Assembly: GCA_046732795.1 (NCBI GenBank)
Contig: JBKPNV010000361.1
Location: 1 to 12,447 of the forward strand
Reading direction: 5' to 3'
Length of the DNA: 12,447 nt
DNA from: Gp6-AA40 sp046732795
GTDB lineage: Bacteria > Acidobacteriota > Vicinamibacteria > Vicinamibacterales > UBA2999
The position numbers and the translations under genes are program-made. A model generated the notes under the pieces. It was given only the letters and a program-made list of their open reading frames with translations. It did not search any database and had not been told where the DNA came from. Shown in pieces: positions 1 through 6,751 of this stretch (positions within the stretch are counted from its first letter, which is position 1; the number at the start of each line of letters is the position of its first letter).

Positions 1-708
1 TCGTTGGCGTGTGCGACGTTACTGTACGAGAACAACGGCGCAGTGGCGAAGCAGAGGTTCGAGCGGGCATTGGAGCTCAATCCACGTTACGCGATGGGCC
101 GCTGCTGGTATGGGCACTTCTATTGGAATTGGGCCCGCGGGGACTTCGAGCGAGGCATCGAAGAAGTCCGCCATGCGCTCGACAGCGATCCGCTGTCTGC
201 GTACATCACGATGAGCCTCGGGGTCTGTCTGTTCACAGCCGGCCGGCTGGACGAGGCGGTCGAAACGTGCTGGCGGGCCATTCAATTGGATCCCGAGTCG
301 TTCGTGTCGCGCTGGGCGCTCGGCATTGCACTCGGAATGGTTGGACCATCCACAGAGGCGGTCTCCACGCTCGAAGCGGCCGCAGTGATGTCGGGACGCC
401 ACTCGCTCGCGCTGACCGGTTTGGCCGCAGTCTTCGGGCAGAGAGGAAAGCCGGCCGAAGCGCTTACCTTACATCGCGAACTGATCGACCGCGCCTCGCG
501 AAGTTATGTCTCGCCTACACACCTCGCGCTCACGGCCGAGGCGGCAGGGCATCATGAAGAGGCGATGGCGTTCGCGCGTCGTGCGTGGGATGAGCGCGAG
601 CCTTCCTTCATCCTGTGGGCGCGCCACTTCCCGCAGTACCGCACGCTGCACTCGGATCCACGGTTCGCCGCGATCCTACGCGAGATGAACGAGCCCTGTT
701 CGGCGTGA
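1..708 (+). CDS. TPR-repeat protein, C-terminal part (5' end outside window)
   Basis: The frame is open from the first base to the TGA at 706-708, so the start lies upstream of the window. About 235 residues are visible. They form helical pairs with the TPR pattern: an A/G at the helix turn and 'L.P' at repeat ends, as in 'ALELNPRYA', 'ALDSDPLSA' and 'AIQLDPESF' near residues 22, 58 and 93 counted from base 4. The ending '..HFPQYRTLHSDPRFAAILREM' is typical of the tail of large proteins that carry an N-terminal winged-helix (CadC/OmpR-like) DNA-binding domain, a kinase or a cyclase domain followed by TPRs. Only the protein-interaction tail is seen, so the output domain is unknown. The family is sure, the role is not. 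The next gene-like sequence is on the opposite strand 3 bases downstream, so the two converge. Confidence 0.85.
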   Translation, partial: SLACATLLYENNGAVAKQRFERALELNPRYAMGRCWYGHFYWNWARGDFERGIEEVRHALDSDPLSAYITMSLGVCLFTAGRLDEAVETCWRAIQLDPESFVSRWALGIALGMVGPSTEAVSTLEAAAVMSGRHSLALTGLAAVFGQRGKPAEALTLHRELIDRASRSYVSPTHLALTAEAAGHHEEAMAFARRAWDEREPSFILWARHFPQYRTLHSDPRFAAILREMNEPCSA

Positions 709-711
709 CTA

Positions 712-1033
712 TCACGGCCGCTTCCCGCGCGAGTCGGGAAGAGGAACGACCTCAACGCTCTCGCTGCGAGCCGCAGGCCGGGTCGGGATCGGACGTCGCG
801 AGAGATCCGTGACGGCGCTTCGCCAACGCGAGGGCGAAACAATCACACAGGCTGATTTCGCCATGCCGCTTTCGATAGTGCCTGGCTCGCAGGGCACCGG
901 CCGTCAGCGCGAGAACAGAGTCGAGCGGCGCCATCTCGAGGCGCCCGGTCGCCAGCCGGTCCAGGCGTTCCCGGATGATCCGCTCGTCAGTGGCATGCAC
1001 CCGGACACACAGATATGTGCATTTTAGGCGCAA
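712..1033 (-). pseudogene. Degraded PIN-domain (VapC-like) ribonuclease remnant, truncated and frameshifted
   Basis: The minus strand encodes 'LTAGALRARHYRKRHGEISL', then CDCFALALAKRR..LATSDPD. This is the typical C-terminal half of a VapC-type PIN domain (helix, S-L-x-D-C, then A-T-x-D-P-D), including two acidic active-site positions. The frame then runs off into CGSQRER and stops at about 752. The proper C-terminal strand and tail (ESVEVVPLPDSRGKRP, stop at 712-714) continues in another frame, so a single-base indel near 774-778 breaks the gene. The first half of the domain, with the D-T-S motif and the mid-domain Glu, is missing: upstream of about 990 the frame stays open but no longer resembles PIN. 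No antitoxin-like gene lies beside it. I read it as a dead toxin-family gene; a sequencing or assembly error could explain the frameshift but not the missing N-terminus. The upstream boundary is approximate. Confidence 0.75.
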
Positions 1034-1085
1034 TGTCCGAATGACGACAGCCTTGAAGCCCCAAAATCACAGCCGTACTCTAATC

Positions 1086-1140
1086 GCGGCGGGACACGGG
1101 GCCGGCCAAAGCCGCTTTGGACTTAAAGGCCCGCCGCTAC
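1086..1140 (-). repeat. REP-like palindrome copy A, GTAG head, overlaps gene end
   Basis: On the minus strand GTAG (1137-1140) is followed by a nested palindrome. The outer arms are GCGGCGGG at 1086-1093 and CCCGCCGC at 1130-1137. The inner hairpin is CCAAAGC-C-GCTTTGG at 1106-1120. The stop codon and last residues of the metallo-hydrolase (1123-1140) lie inside it. The head and the following CGGCGGG relate it to the other GTAG palindromes in this window. It may also act as a transcription terminator for the minus-strand run. Confidence 0.65.
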
Positions 1141-2547
1141 GTTGACGGTCGCAATTGAATCAATGCCGCCGTGCAGATGCACCACGCGCTCGACCTCCAG
1201 CTTCAGGCGCCGGATGTTCTCCACCAGGTTGATCGTGAAAGGCGGCGGGGCCGCCAGCGGCTTTGCGCCGGGCCGCGGGTGAAACGCGTCGGCCTGTACG
1301 AGCAGCTTCTGCTTCGGCAGATACGCCACGAGCAGCGTCTCGTCATGCAGATTCCCCTGCAGGTGATGCAGCTCCATCGTCATCATCGCGTCGCTGAGAA
1401 TTCGCTTCTCGCCGACAGTTTCGATCGTCGGATTGCGAGGTGAGCGGGCGAGGCGATCAGGCTCGAGCATGAACGGGTTCTTGAGGATGCGCTCCCAATA
1501 AGGCTTGTTCTTCTCGTGAGTCAGGATCGGAATGCCTGCAGCGACATAGCCGCGAACACCTCCCGAGTGATCGAAATGCTGATGGGTGTTGACGACGTAT
1601 CGAATCGGTTTCGACGGCAGGAGCTGTTTGACTGCAGCAATCGTGGCCTCGGTGCGTTCATCGCCCTGGGGCGCCTCGATGATGACGACGTGATCGCGGA
1701 ACTCGACGAGGACGCTCATCGGAGCACCGCCGTCGAGAAACCACACACCGTCGGCGATCTTCTGGGGCTCGGTTTTCACCGGTGACGATGCCGGCGCCGC
1801 GGCCGGCTGCGAGGGCGCACTCAAGGCACGGGCCGCCGCGCTATTCGGCTGCACGTCGGCAACAGCCAGATCGAGCGTGGGATGTCCGAACTGTGACTGC
1901 ACGATGTGCGACGGAAACTTCACGCCGCCGTAGTCTTTGTACGCGGAGAACATCGTCTTCACCGGGACATCTCCGAGGACGTTGTTCGCCACCCGGGTTT
2001 CGACGCTCTCGACCAGCATCTGATCGTTGATGATGCCAGTGACCTTGTATTTTCCGACGGCGAAGGAGACGGTCCGGCCTGTGACGCTGGCCTTGCCGGC
2101 AGCGGCGCCCTTGAGAAATCCGTGGGGCGTCATCCAGATCTGGAGCTGGCCTGCGTCTGTGCGTCCGTCGCGTGTAACGCTTTGAACGATGTCGCCAGGA
2201 ATCGGACGCATGCCGCCCTGACCGGTCGCCGGGTTGAATGGGCCGGCACCGCCCCCGCGGGGCGGGAAATCAACGTCGCGGCGCAGGGTCTCCTCGCGCA
2301 TCACGCCGGCGGCGTAGTTGACGGAAGCCACATACTTCGTCAGCTCAAACCGCGGCCATGGCGCGTCTGGCCCCGGTGCTTGGCCCACCGTAAAACTCGA
2401 TCCTGAACCGGAGTACTGGATCGACTGGAGATTGGTCGCGCCCATGGCTCGCGTGGCGTCCTGAATGACGTCGCCCTGGGCAGCAATCGATACCCACGCT
2501 CCCACGAGCGCAACCAGCGCGGTGAATCTGGGGTCAGACCCCTTCAT
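1123..2547 (-). CDS. Exported two-domain metallo-beta-lactamase-fold hydrolase
   Basis: A 474-residue protein. It starts with a signal peptide (about 1-24, hydrophobic FTALVALVGAWVSIAAQ), then a beta-rich region of about 220 residues with no assignable family (LolA-like in flavour), then an Ala/Pro linker near 240-258 and an MBL domain. Zinc ligands are visible: H322-Q-H324-F-D326-H327, H401 in GNLHDET, D420 in QADAF, and a terminal H457/H459 in VVHLHGG. The metal site therefore looks complete and hydrolysis of an unknown substrate is expected in the periplasm or outside. I chose ATG 2547 because it begins a proper signal peptide. A GTG at 2610, overlapping the TAG of the upstream VOC gene, would add 21 residues made mostly of an inserted palindrome. 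The start codon and residues 1-6 (MKGSDP) are themselves palindrome sequence, and the C-terminus (VAAGL) comes from REP copy A. Last gene of the minus-strand run. Confidence 0.85.
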   Translation of the reverse strand: MKGSDPRFTALVALVGAWVSIAAQGDVIQDATRAMGATNLQSIQYSGSGSSFTVGQAPGPDAPWPRFELTKYVASVNYAAGVMREETLRRDVDFPPRGGGAGPFNPATGQGGMRPIPGDIVQSVTRDGRTDAGQLQIWMTPHGFLKGAAAGKASVTGRTVSFAVGKYKVTGIINDQMLVESVETRVANNVLGDVPVKTMFSAYKDYGGVKFPSHIVQSQFGHPTLDLAVADVQPNSAAARALSAPSQPAAAPASSPVKTEPQKIADGVWFLDGGAPMSVLVEFRDHVVIIEAPQGDERTEATIAAVKQLLPSKPIRYVVNTHQHFDHSGGVRGYVAAGIPILTHEKNKPYWERILKNPFMLEPDRLARSPRNPTIETVGEKRILSDAMMTMELHHLQGNLHDETLLVAYLPKQKLLVQADAFHPRPGAKPLAAPPPFTINLVENIRRLKLEVERVVHLHGGIDSIATVNVAAGL

Positions 2548-2593
2548 ACATTTACGCAACCTTCCGTGAAAACCTGTGAAGGGGTCTGACCCC
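2530..2593. repeat. Inverted pair of GGGGTCAGACCCC palindromes
   Basis: GGGGTCAGACCCCTTCA (2530-2546) and its exact reverse complement TGAAGGGGTCTGACCCC (2577-2593) form a 17-bp inverted repeat around a 30-bp spacer. Each arm contains a 13-bp near-perfect palindrome. The unit lies in the VOC/metallo-hydrolase junction, and its left arm forms the start of the metallo-hydrolase reading frame (ATG at 2545-2547). The layout (two palindromes, opposite orientation, short spacer) resembles a bipartite REP element or a very short MITE. No transposase is present in the window, so mobility is inferred. Confidence 0.8.
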
Positions 2594-2609
2594 CCAGGAT
2601 GGCTCACCA

Positions 2610-3092
2610 CTACTTCCAGCTTGCGATCGCCTTGCCTTGCGCCGAGCCGGGGCCGAACTGGAACATTTCGATTCTCACACCAGCGGGATCGGTGGCATTC
2701 GCAACAGAAGAATCGTCCGGTCTTTCCCGGACTTCGTCGACGGTGACGCCGCGCTGCTTCAGCGCAGCCACATACGCCTTCAGATCCGCGACGTGCAGCC
2801 CGTAGTGGTTCAGGCCTGGACGCCGATTCGCATTAGCCGGCGCAATCTCGATAAACGTGTCGCGGCTGGCCTGGATGTAGGAGAGTTGCGCCTGTCCTTG
2901 CGCGTTCCTGACCGTGAACCCTTCCTTGAAGCCCATCTTCTTCGTGTAGAAGTCGAACGCCTCGTCGAAGTTCTCGTAGGCGATCGCGATGTGGTTCATG
3001 TTGTTGACCGGGACCCGATCTCCCTGGGCCAGAAGCGGCGACATCGCCGTCCCGATCGCGAGGCCTGCAACGAAGACGATCGCTGTACGCAT
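2610..3092 (-). CDS. Exported VOC-fold (glyoxalase/dioxygenase superfamily) protein
   Basis: A 160-residue protein with an N-terminal signal peptide (about 1-23, ending ...SPLLAQ) followed by one VOC unit with paired beta-alpha-beta-beta-beta modules. The usual metal positions are present: H34 in MNHIAIA, E82 in DTFIEI, H96/H100 in NHYGLHV, and E142 in RIEMFQF. VOC proteins include glyoxalases, ring-cleavage dioxygenases and resistance proteins; the sequence does not choose among them. Export is unusual for this superfamily. AGGAG sits 6 bases before the ATG, a strong ribosome binding site. It follows the two paralogues in the same direction after a 167-base gap filled by an imperfect inverted repeat, and precedes the metallo-hydrolase. 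Co-transcription is likely but the repeat-filled gaps may attenuate it. Confidence 0.83.
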   Translation of the reverse strand: MRTAIVFVAGLAIGTAMSPLLAQGDRVPVNNMNHIAIAYENFDEAFDFYTKKMGFKEGFTVRNAQGQAQLSYIQASRDTFIEIAPANANRRPGLNHYGLHVADLKAYVAALKQRGVTVDEVRERPDDSSVANATDPAGVRIEMFQFGPGSAQGKAIASWK

Positions 3093-3123
3093 CGGAGGCT
3101 CCTTGAATTACTGATTCTTAGTC

Positions 3124-3229
3124 GTTGAGTAGTGATTCATTGTGGACTACTGATTGCTGAGTGGAGATTCCTGCGACCGATTCAACGACAAATCACCAAT
3201 CAACAATCCCCAATCGAAAACGACTCAAC
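3124..3229. repeat. Imperfect long inverted repeat in intergenic spacer
   Basis: GATTGCTGAGTGGAGATT (3152-3169) matches the reverse complement of 3191-3208 (AATCACCAATCAACAATC) at 15 of 18 positions. An outer pair, GTTGAGT (3124-3130) and ACTCAAC (3223-3229), extends the symmetry. The tract is rich in TGATT and AATCA words and lower in GC than the flanking genes. It lies between the stop of the second paralogue and the start of the VOC gene. It could fold in RNA and tune readthrough, or be a decayed repeat. Confidence 0.55.
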
Positions 3230-3259
3230 ATCAACGATCACCGCAATCACAAATGCTCG

Positions 3260-4048
3260 TTATTTCGTACCAGCCTTCGGGATGATGTCGAAGTACTTGT
3301 TGTTCTCGTTGCAGATGTACTCCAGCAGCTCGGTGTCGGGACGCAGGATGAGCGGCAGCGTCACATCCCATGGCTTCGTATAAGCACCTGGATCGTCGAT
3401 CGTGATCAGGATGTCCATGTGCCCGAAGTCCTTGCGCACGAACTTCTCGGTGACTCTCAGCTTGTCGGTCGCCGGCTTGCCGAAATTATCGAGCCAGCCC
3501 CTGTCGTTGAACCCGGCAGTTTCAACGATGAACGTGTCCTTGTCCCACCGGCCGACGGAGTATCCGAACCAAGACGGGTTCATATCCTCCGGCAGCTTCC
3601 GGCCGTCAGCGAAGATCTGACGGTAGGAATGCACCGCCTCGTACAGGATTACCACGAGATCCTTGTCGTGGAGGACCTTGAAGGGATACGGCACGGCGTC
3701 CGATCGCGGCACGCCACCGACGATGCAATTCGCGGTCGGATCGTCTCGACTCTCGTTCGCGCGGCGTTCGTTGTACAGCTTCTCGGCCCAGGGTTGGAAT
3801 GGAACTGAACCCTTCGGAAGGTTTGCGGCAAGGTCGCCGATCAGGATCGCGGCTGGTTGCCACAATCCCGAGAGGTCCGGCTTCCCGTCCGGCATGCGCG
3901 GCGCTGGAGCCGAAAGATCCGGCTTGCCGTCCGGCGTGCGTGGAACTCCTGCCGTCGGCTGGTTGAGCCACTGTGCCGCCACGGGCGCGGCGGTCGCAAG
4001 AGATCCAATTACGAGCGCGAGCCGGATGTTTTTCATCGGTCTGTTCAT
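3260..4048 (-). CDS. Exported protein of the uncharacterised 'PDGKPDLSG.W' family, paralogue 2
   Basis: A 262-residue protein: signal peptide (about 1-25, ending APVAAQ), then a Pro-rich segment with two copies of PRxPDGKPDLS (36-46 and 50-60), then a mixed domain. The N-terminus is a hallmark of large families of exported proteins in Acidobacteriota whose function I do not know. It is closely related to the adjacent upstream gene along its whole length (shared blocks: PFQPWAE, SRDDPTA-C-IVGGVPRSD, ILYEAVHSYRQIF, NWFGYSVGRW-like, EY-C-NENNKYF). Two cysteines (C108 in ANCIVGG and C246 in YICNENN) and H140 are kept in both copies and could form a disulfide or a site. The start at MNRPMK is preferred over the second Met because GGTGAG lies a few bases upstream. 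It lies 44 bases downstream of its paralogue, with REP copy E between them. Confidence 0.8.
   Translation of the reverse strand: MNRPMKNIRLALVIGSLATAAPVAAQWLNQPTAGVPRTPDGKPDLSAPAPRMPDGKPDLSGLWQPAAILIGDLAANLPKGSVPFQPWAEKLYNERRANESRDDPTANCIVGGVPRSDAVPYPFKVLHDKDLVVILYEAVHSYRQIFADGRKLPEDMNPSWFGYSVGRWDKDTFIVETAGFNDRGWLDNFGKPATDKLRVTEKFVRKDFGHMDILITIDDPGAYTKPWDVTLPLILRPDTELLEYICNENNKYFDIIPKAGTK
3869..3943 (-). repeat. Tandem 42-bp coding duplication (PRxPDGKPDLS)
   Basis: Two blocks, 3869-3901 and 3911-3943, offset by 42 bases (14 codons), match at 28 of 33 positions and encode successive PRxPDGKPDLS units. The upstream paralogue has the second unit in degenerate form (PRQANGRPVLAGLW), which suggests the duplication predates the gene duplication and has been kept better here. 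Confidence 0.75.
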
Positions 4049-4065
4049 TACTCACCGCCTAGGGC

Positions 4066-4090
4066 GCGTGGACTCGGGCCCACGCTCTAC
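4066..4090 (-). repeat. REP-like palindrome copy E, GTAG head
   Basis: On the minus strand GTAG (4087-4090) is followed by A and the stem GCGTGG/CCACGC (4080-4085 with 4066-4071, 8-base loop). It begins 2 bases after the TGA of paralogue 1 (4093-4095) and fills the gap before paralogue 2. The head and layout match copy D (GTAG-A-stem). Confidence 0.6.
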
Positions 4091-4092
4091 CG

Positions 4093-4890
4093 TCATTGCC
4101 TCTGCGAGCCACCCTCACTGACTGGAAGCTTCGGGATGATCTCGAAATACTTGTTGTTCTCGTTGCACATGTATTCGAGCAACTCGGTGTCCGGCTGAAA
4201 CGCGAGTTGCTGCGTCACGGACCACGGCTTGGTGTAAGCCTTCGGATCGTCGATCGTGATCTCGATGTCCATCTGCCCGAAGTTCTTGCGAACGAACCGC
4301 TCGGTGACTTTCAGCATCTCCGTCGCCGGCCGCCCGGCGTTATCGAGCCAGACGTTGTCGTTGAAGCCGCTCGACTCGACGACCAACACATCGCCCTCCC
4401 ACCGACCTACCGAGTAGCCGAACCAATTAGGATTGGGATCCTTCGGCAGGGTGCGCCCGTCTGTGAAGATTTGTCGATACGAGTGCACCGCCTCGTACAG
4501 GATGACCATCATCTCCGGTCGCTCGAGAATCTTGAACGGATAGCCAACGAAGTCCGATCGCGGCACGCCGCCGACAATGCACTTCGCCGTCGGATCATCG
4601 CGGCTATTGTTCGCGCGGCGCTCTTTGAAGAGCGTCTCCGCCCAGGGCTGGAACGGGACGGTCTCCCCCGCCTTCAGCCCGCGCGTCATGTCGCCAACAA
4701 GGCCCGGCGCCGGTCGCCAGAGTCCCGCCAGCACCGGACGCCCATTGGCCTGCCGAGGCGTAGCCGCTGACAGGTCAGGCTTGCCATCCGCAGTCCGCGG
4801 GATGCCCGCGGTCGGATACTTCAGCCACTGCGCCGCGATCGACGTATTCATCGCGACCAGCGCGACGACGACCAACCGGAACCCTTTCAT
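4093..4890 (-). CDS. Exported protein of the uncharacterised 'PDGKPDLSG.W' family, paralogue 1
   Basis: A 265-residue protein: signal peptide (about 1-20, MKGFRLVVVALVAMNTSIAA), PRTADGKPDLS (31-41) and a degenerate second unit (45-58), then the same domain as its neighbour. C104, C242 and H136 correspond to C108, C246 and H140 of paralogue 2. No enzyme motif is recognised and I assign no function. It is the first gene of the minus-strand run: a near-consensus promoter lies 50-77 bases upstream (-35 at 4962-4967, -10 at 4940-4945) and a GGGGA ribosome-binding-like sequence precedes the ATG by 7 bases. The two copies diverge at many positions, so the duplication is not recent. They keep the same order, strand and size, which suggests related but split roles, perhaps as a heteromer (inference). 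Confidence 0.8.
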   Translation of the reverse strand: MKGFRLVVVALVAMNTSIAAQWLKYPTAGIPRTADGKPDLSAATPRQANGRPVLAGLWRPAPGLVGDMTRGLKAGETVPFQPWAETLFKERRANNSRDDPTAKCIVGGVPRSDFVGYPFKILERPEMMVILYEAVHSYRQIFTDGRTLPKDPNPNWFGYSVGRWEGDVLVVESSGFNDNVWLDNAGRPATEMLKVTERFVRKNFGQMDIEITIDDPKAYTKPWSVTQQLAFQPDTELLEYMCNENNKYFEIIPKLPVSEGGSQRQ

Positions 4891-4939
4891 TCGCGCATCC
4901 CCCAGCCTATTCTGACGTTATCTGCGGCAACAGGCACCG

Positions 4940-4967
4940 ATTATCGCTGCGGTTGAGGGGTTGTCAA
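4940..4967 (-). promoter_or_regulatory. Sigma-70-type promoter for the minus-strand run
   Basis: Read on the minus strand: TTGACA (4962-4967, perfect consensus), a 16-base spacer, then GATAAT (4940-4945, 5 of 6). Transcription would start near 4933 and give a leader of about 43 bases before the ATG at 4890. It is the best promoter match in the window. The -35 box overlaps direct repeat 1 (4956-4965). Confidence 0.65.
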
Positions 4968-5008
4968 GCCGCACACGAAGGGGTCGCCAGCTCGCAGAAG
5001 GGGTTGTC
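4956..5008. promoter_or_regulatory. Three direct repeats AGGGGTYGYC, operator-like
   Basis: AGGGGTTGTC (4956-4965), AGGGGTCGCC (4979-4988) and AGGGGTTGTC (4999-5008) sit in the divergent control region at offsets of 23 and 20 bases, about two helical turns each, so all would face the same side of the DNA. Copy 1 overlaps the -35 box of the minus promoter and copy 3 overlaps the -35-like box of the plus promoter. That is the expected layout for a shared regulator of both directions. No regulator gene is next to it; the cognate protein is unknown. Confidence 0.5.
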
Positions 5009-5032
5009 TCGGCGGGTAAATCCTCGTAGATT
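5004..5032 (+). promoter_or_regulatory. Candidate promoter for the amidohydrolase gene
   Basis: TTGTCT (5004-5009, 4 of 6), a 17-base spacer and TAGATT (5027-5032, 4 of 6) precede the ATG at 5061. The spacing is ideal but both boxes are weak, so expression may depend on an activator at the overlapping direct repeat. Confidence 0.4.
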
Positions 5033-5060
5033 CTCGACAGCCGCAGTGGCCGGAGGACAG

Positions 5061-6743
5061 ATGAGACGCACAGATTTCTCATCGGCGGGTCTCAGGACTT
5101 GCCGCTACGTCGTCGCCTTAGCGCTCGCCTTGGGGGCCGGCTCAGTCGTGCCGGCGCAGCAACCGCCGCCAGACGTCATCCTGTCGAACGGGAAGATCAT
5201 CACCGTCGACGACCGTTTCTCACTGGCGCAGGCGGTCGCGATTCGCGGCGACCGGATTGTCGCAGTGGGAACCGATGCGGAGGTCGCGAAACTGGCGACA
5301 CCGGCCACTCGGCGCATCGACTTGCGCGGACGGGCCGTGATTCCCGGCCTGATCGACAACCACATGCACCTTACCCGCGCGGGCACCACGTGGCAGTGGG
5401 AAGTGCGATGGGATGGAATCGGATCGCGCGCGGCTGCTCTCGAGAAGCTGCGTGCGCGCGCCAAGACCGTGCAACCCGGCGAGTGGATCTACAACCTGGG
5501 CGGATGGGCCATCGAGCAGTTCGCGGACGACCCGCGTCCGTTCACGCGTGAGGAGCTGGACAAGGTCGTCCCCAACAATCCAGTCTTCCTCCAGGCGTCG
5601 TACTACGAGGCGTACCTCAATAGCCGCGGTCTGCAGGCGATGGGCATCGACGACAAGACGCCGACCAACGACTGGGTCGTGCGCGACAGCTCGGGTCATC
5701 CCACGGGCAGAATCACGGAAGCGGGCTTCCGCGGCATGGTCGGCAAGCTGCCGCAAGCGGCGCCCGCAGCGGTCGAGGCGAGCACGCTCGGCATGATCCG
5801 AGACCTCAACCGCGCTGGCCTCACCGCGTTTGGCGTGGCTGGATGCGACGCCGATCTCATCGGTCTCTATAAGAAGTGGGCCGCGGAAGACAAACTCAAC
5901 GTCCGGACCTACTGCATCAACGGCGTGGGCGTCGGCAACTCCGCGGAACAGGTCGAGAAGGCGCTCCCGCGCATTGCCGAGATGAAACTGTTTCAGGGCG
6001 ACAACTACGTTGACGACATCTTCTACGGCGAGAGCGTCTACGGACCCTTGCACGACCCGATGTTCATCAAGAAGTCCGATCCGAAGCCGGAGCAACTGGC
6101 GCTGTGGCGAAAGATTGCGACCGAAATCGCCAAAGACCGCTTACCCTTGCATGTTCACGCGAATCTGACCGACACGATCGACGGCTTCCTCGATCAGATC
6201 GAGGCGATCAACAAGCAATACCCGATCAAGAACCTGCGCTGGGTGCTGGCGCACGTGAATCAGCTCAACGCGTCTCAGCTGGCGCGCATGCGGGAGCTGG
6301 GGATGTACGCAGCGGTTCATCCGTGGGGCGTGATCAATGGCGGTATCAACCAGCGCGTCTTTGGCGATGCGGCGTACGACATGGCGCCGCTCGACACGAT
6401 TCAGAAGAGCGGGGTCGTCTGGGGCTTCGGCAGTGATGGCAGCCGGGCGAATCAGATTCTGCCGTTCACGACGCTTTACTGGGCCGTAACCGGCAAGATG
6501 GTCGGAGGCACCAAGGCACTGCGTCAGCCGATCAGCCGCGAGGACGCGCTCATCGCTCACACACGGCGAAACGCGTTCCTGGTATTCCAGGAGAACAATC
6601 TCGGATCGATCCAGCCAGGACGGCTGGCCGATCTCGTCGTGCTCGATCGCGATTACCTGACGATCCCCGCGGACCAGATCAAAGACATCCAACCGGTCAT
6701 GACCATGGTCGGCGGCCGGATCGTCTACGAAACCAAACCGTAG
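5061..6743 (+). CDS. Exported YtcJ-like amidohydrolase (amidohydrolase family 3)
   Basis: A 560-residue metal-dependent hydrolase of the urease/dihydroorotase superfamily. A signal peptide (about 1-32, ending VVPAQ) is followed by the small beta domain (DVILSNGKIITVDD), then the TIM-barrel: H101-M-H103 in IDNHMHL, H364-V-H366 in PLHVHAN, H398 in VLAHVNQ, and D459 in GFGSDGS. All expected ligands are present, so it should be active on C-N or related bonds of an unknown substrate in the periplasm or outside. The C-terminal 'GSIQPGRLADLVVLDRDYL' block closes the beta domain. ATG 5061 is chosen because GGAGGA lies 3 bases before it (5052-5057) and the signal peptide starts there; the frame is open to 4953 but those residues look non-coding and overlap the control region. 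A DUF1330 gene follows after 87 bases. Confidence 0.9.
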   Translation: MRRTDFSSAGLRTCRYVVALALALGAGSVVPAQQPPPDVILSNGKIITVDDRFSLAQAVAIRGDRIVAVGTDAEVAKLATPATRRIDLRGRAVIPGLIDNHMHLTRAGTTWQWEVRWDGIGSRAAALEKLRARAKTVQPGEWIYNLGGWAIEQFADDPRPFTREELDKVVPNNPVFLQASYYEAYLNSRGLQAMGIDDKTPTNDWVVRDSSGHPTGRITEAGFRGMVGKLPQAAPAAVEASTLGMIRDLNRAGLTAFGVAGCDADLIGLYKKWAAEDKLNVRTYCINGVGVGNSAEQVEKALPRIAEMKLFQGDNYVDDIFYGESVYGPLHDPMFIKKSDPKPEQLALWRKIATEIAKDRLPLHVHANLTDTIDGFLDQIEAINKQYPIKNLRWVLAHVNQLNASQLARMRELGMYAAVHPWGVINGGINQRVFGDAAYDMAPLDTIQKSGVVWGFGSDGSRANQILPFTTLYWAVTGKMVGGTKALRQPISREDALIAHTRRNAFLVFQENNLGSIQPGRLADLVVLDRDYLTIPADQIKDIQPVMTMVGGRIVYETKP

Positions 6744-6751
6744 TCAACGTC

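Noticed and set aside
1906..2406. Plus-strand open frame of 166 codons
   Set aside because: It is antisense to the metallo-hydrolase, which has clear motifs; the frame shows no family pattern and is Arg/His-rich as expected of a high-GC shadow.
4953..5060. Longer N-terminus for the amidohydrolase from 4953
   Set aside because: It would translate the control region and direct repeats, lacks a ribosome binding site, and would bury the signal peptide; GGAGGA before 5061 decides the start.
5220..6692. Long minus-strand open frames (291 and 183 codons)
   Set aside because: They lie opposite the amidohydrolase, whose metal ligands are intact, and show no recognisable motif.
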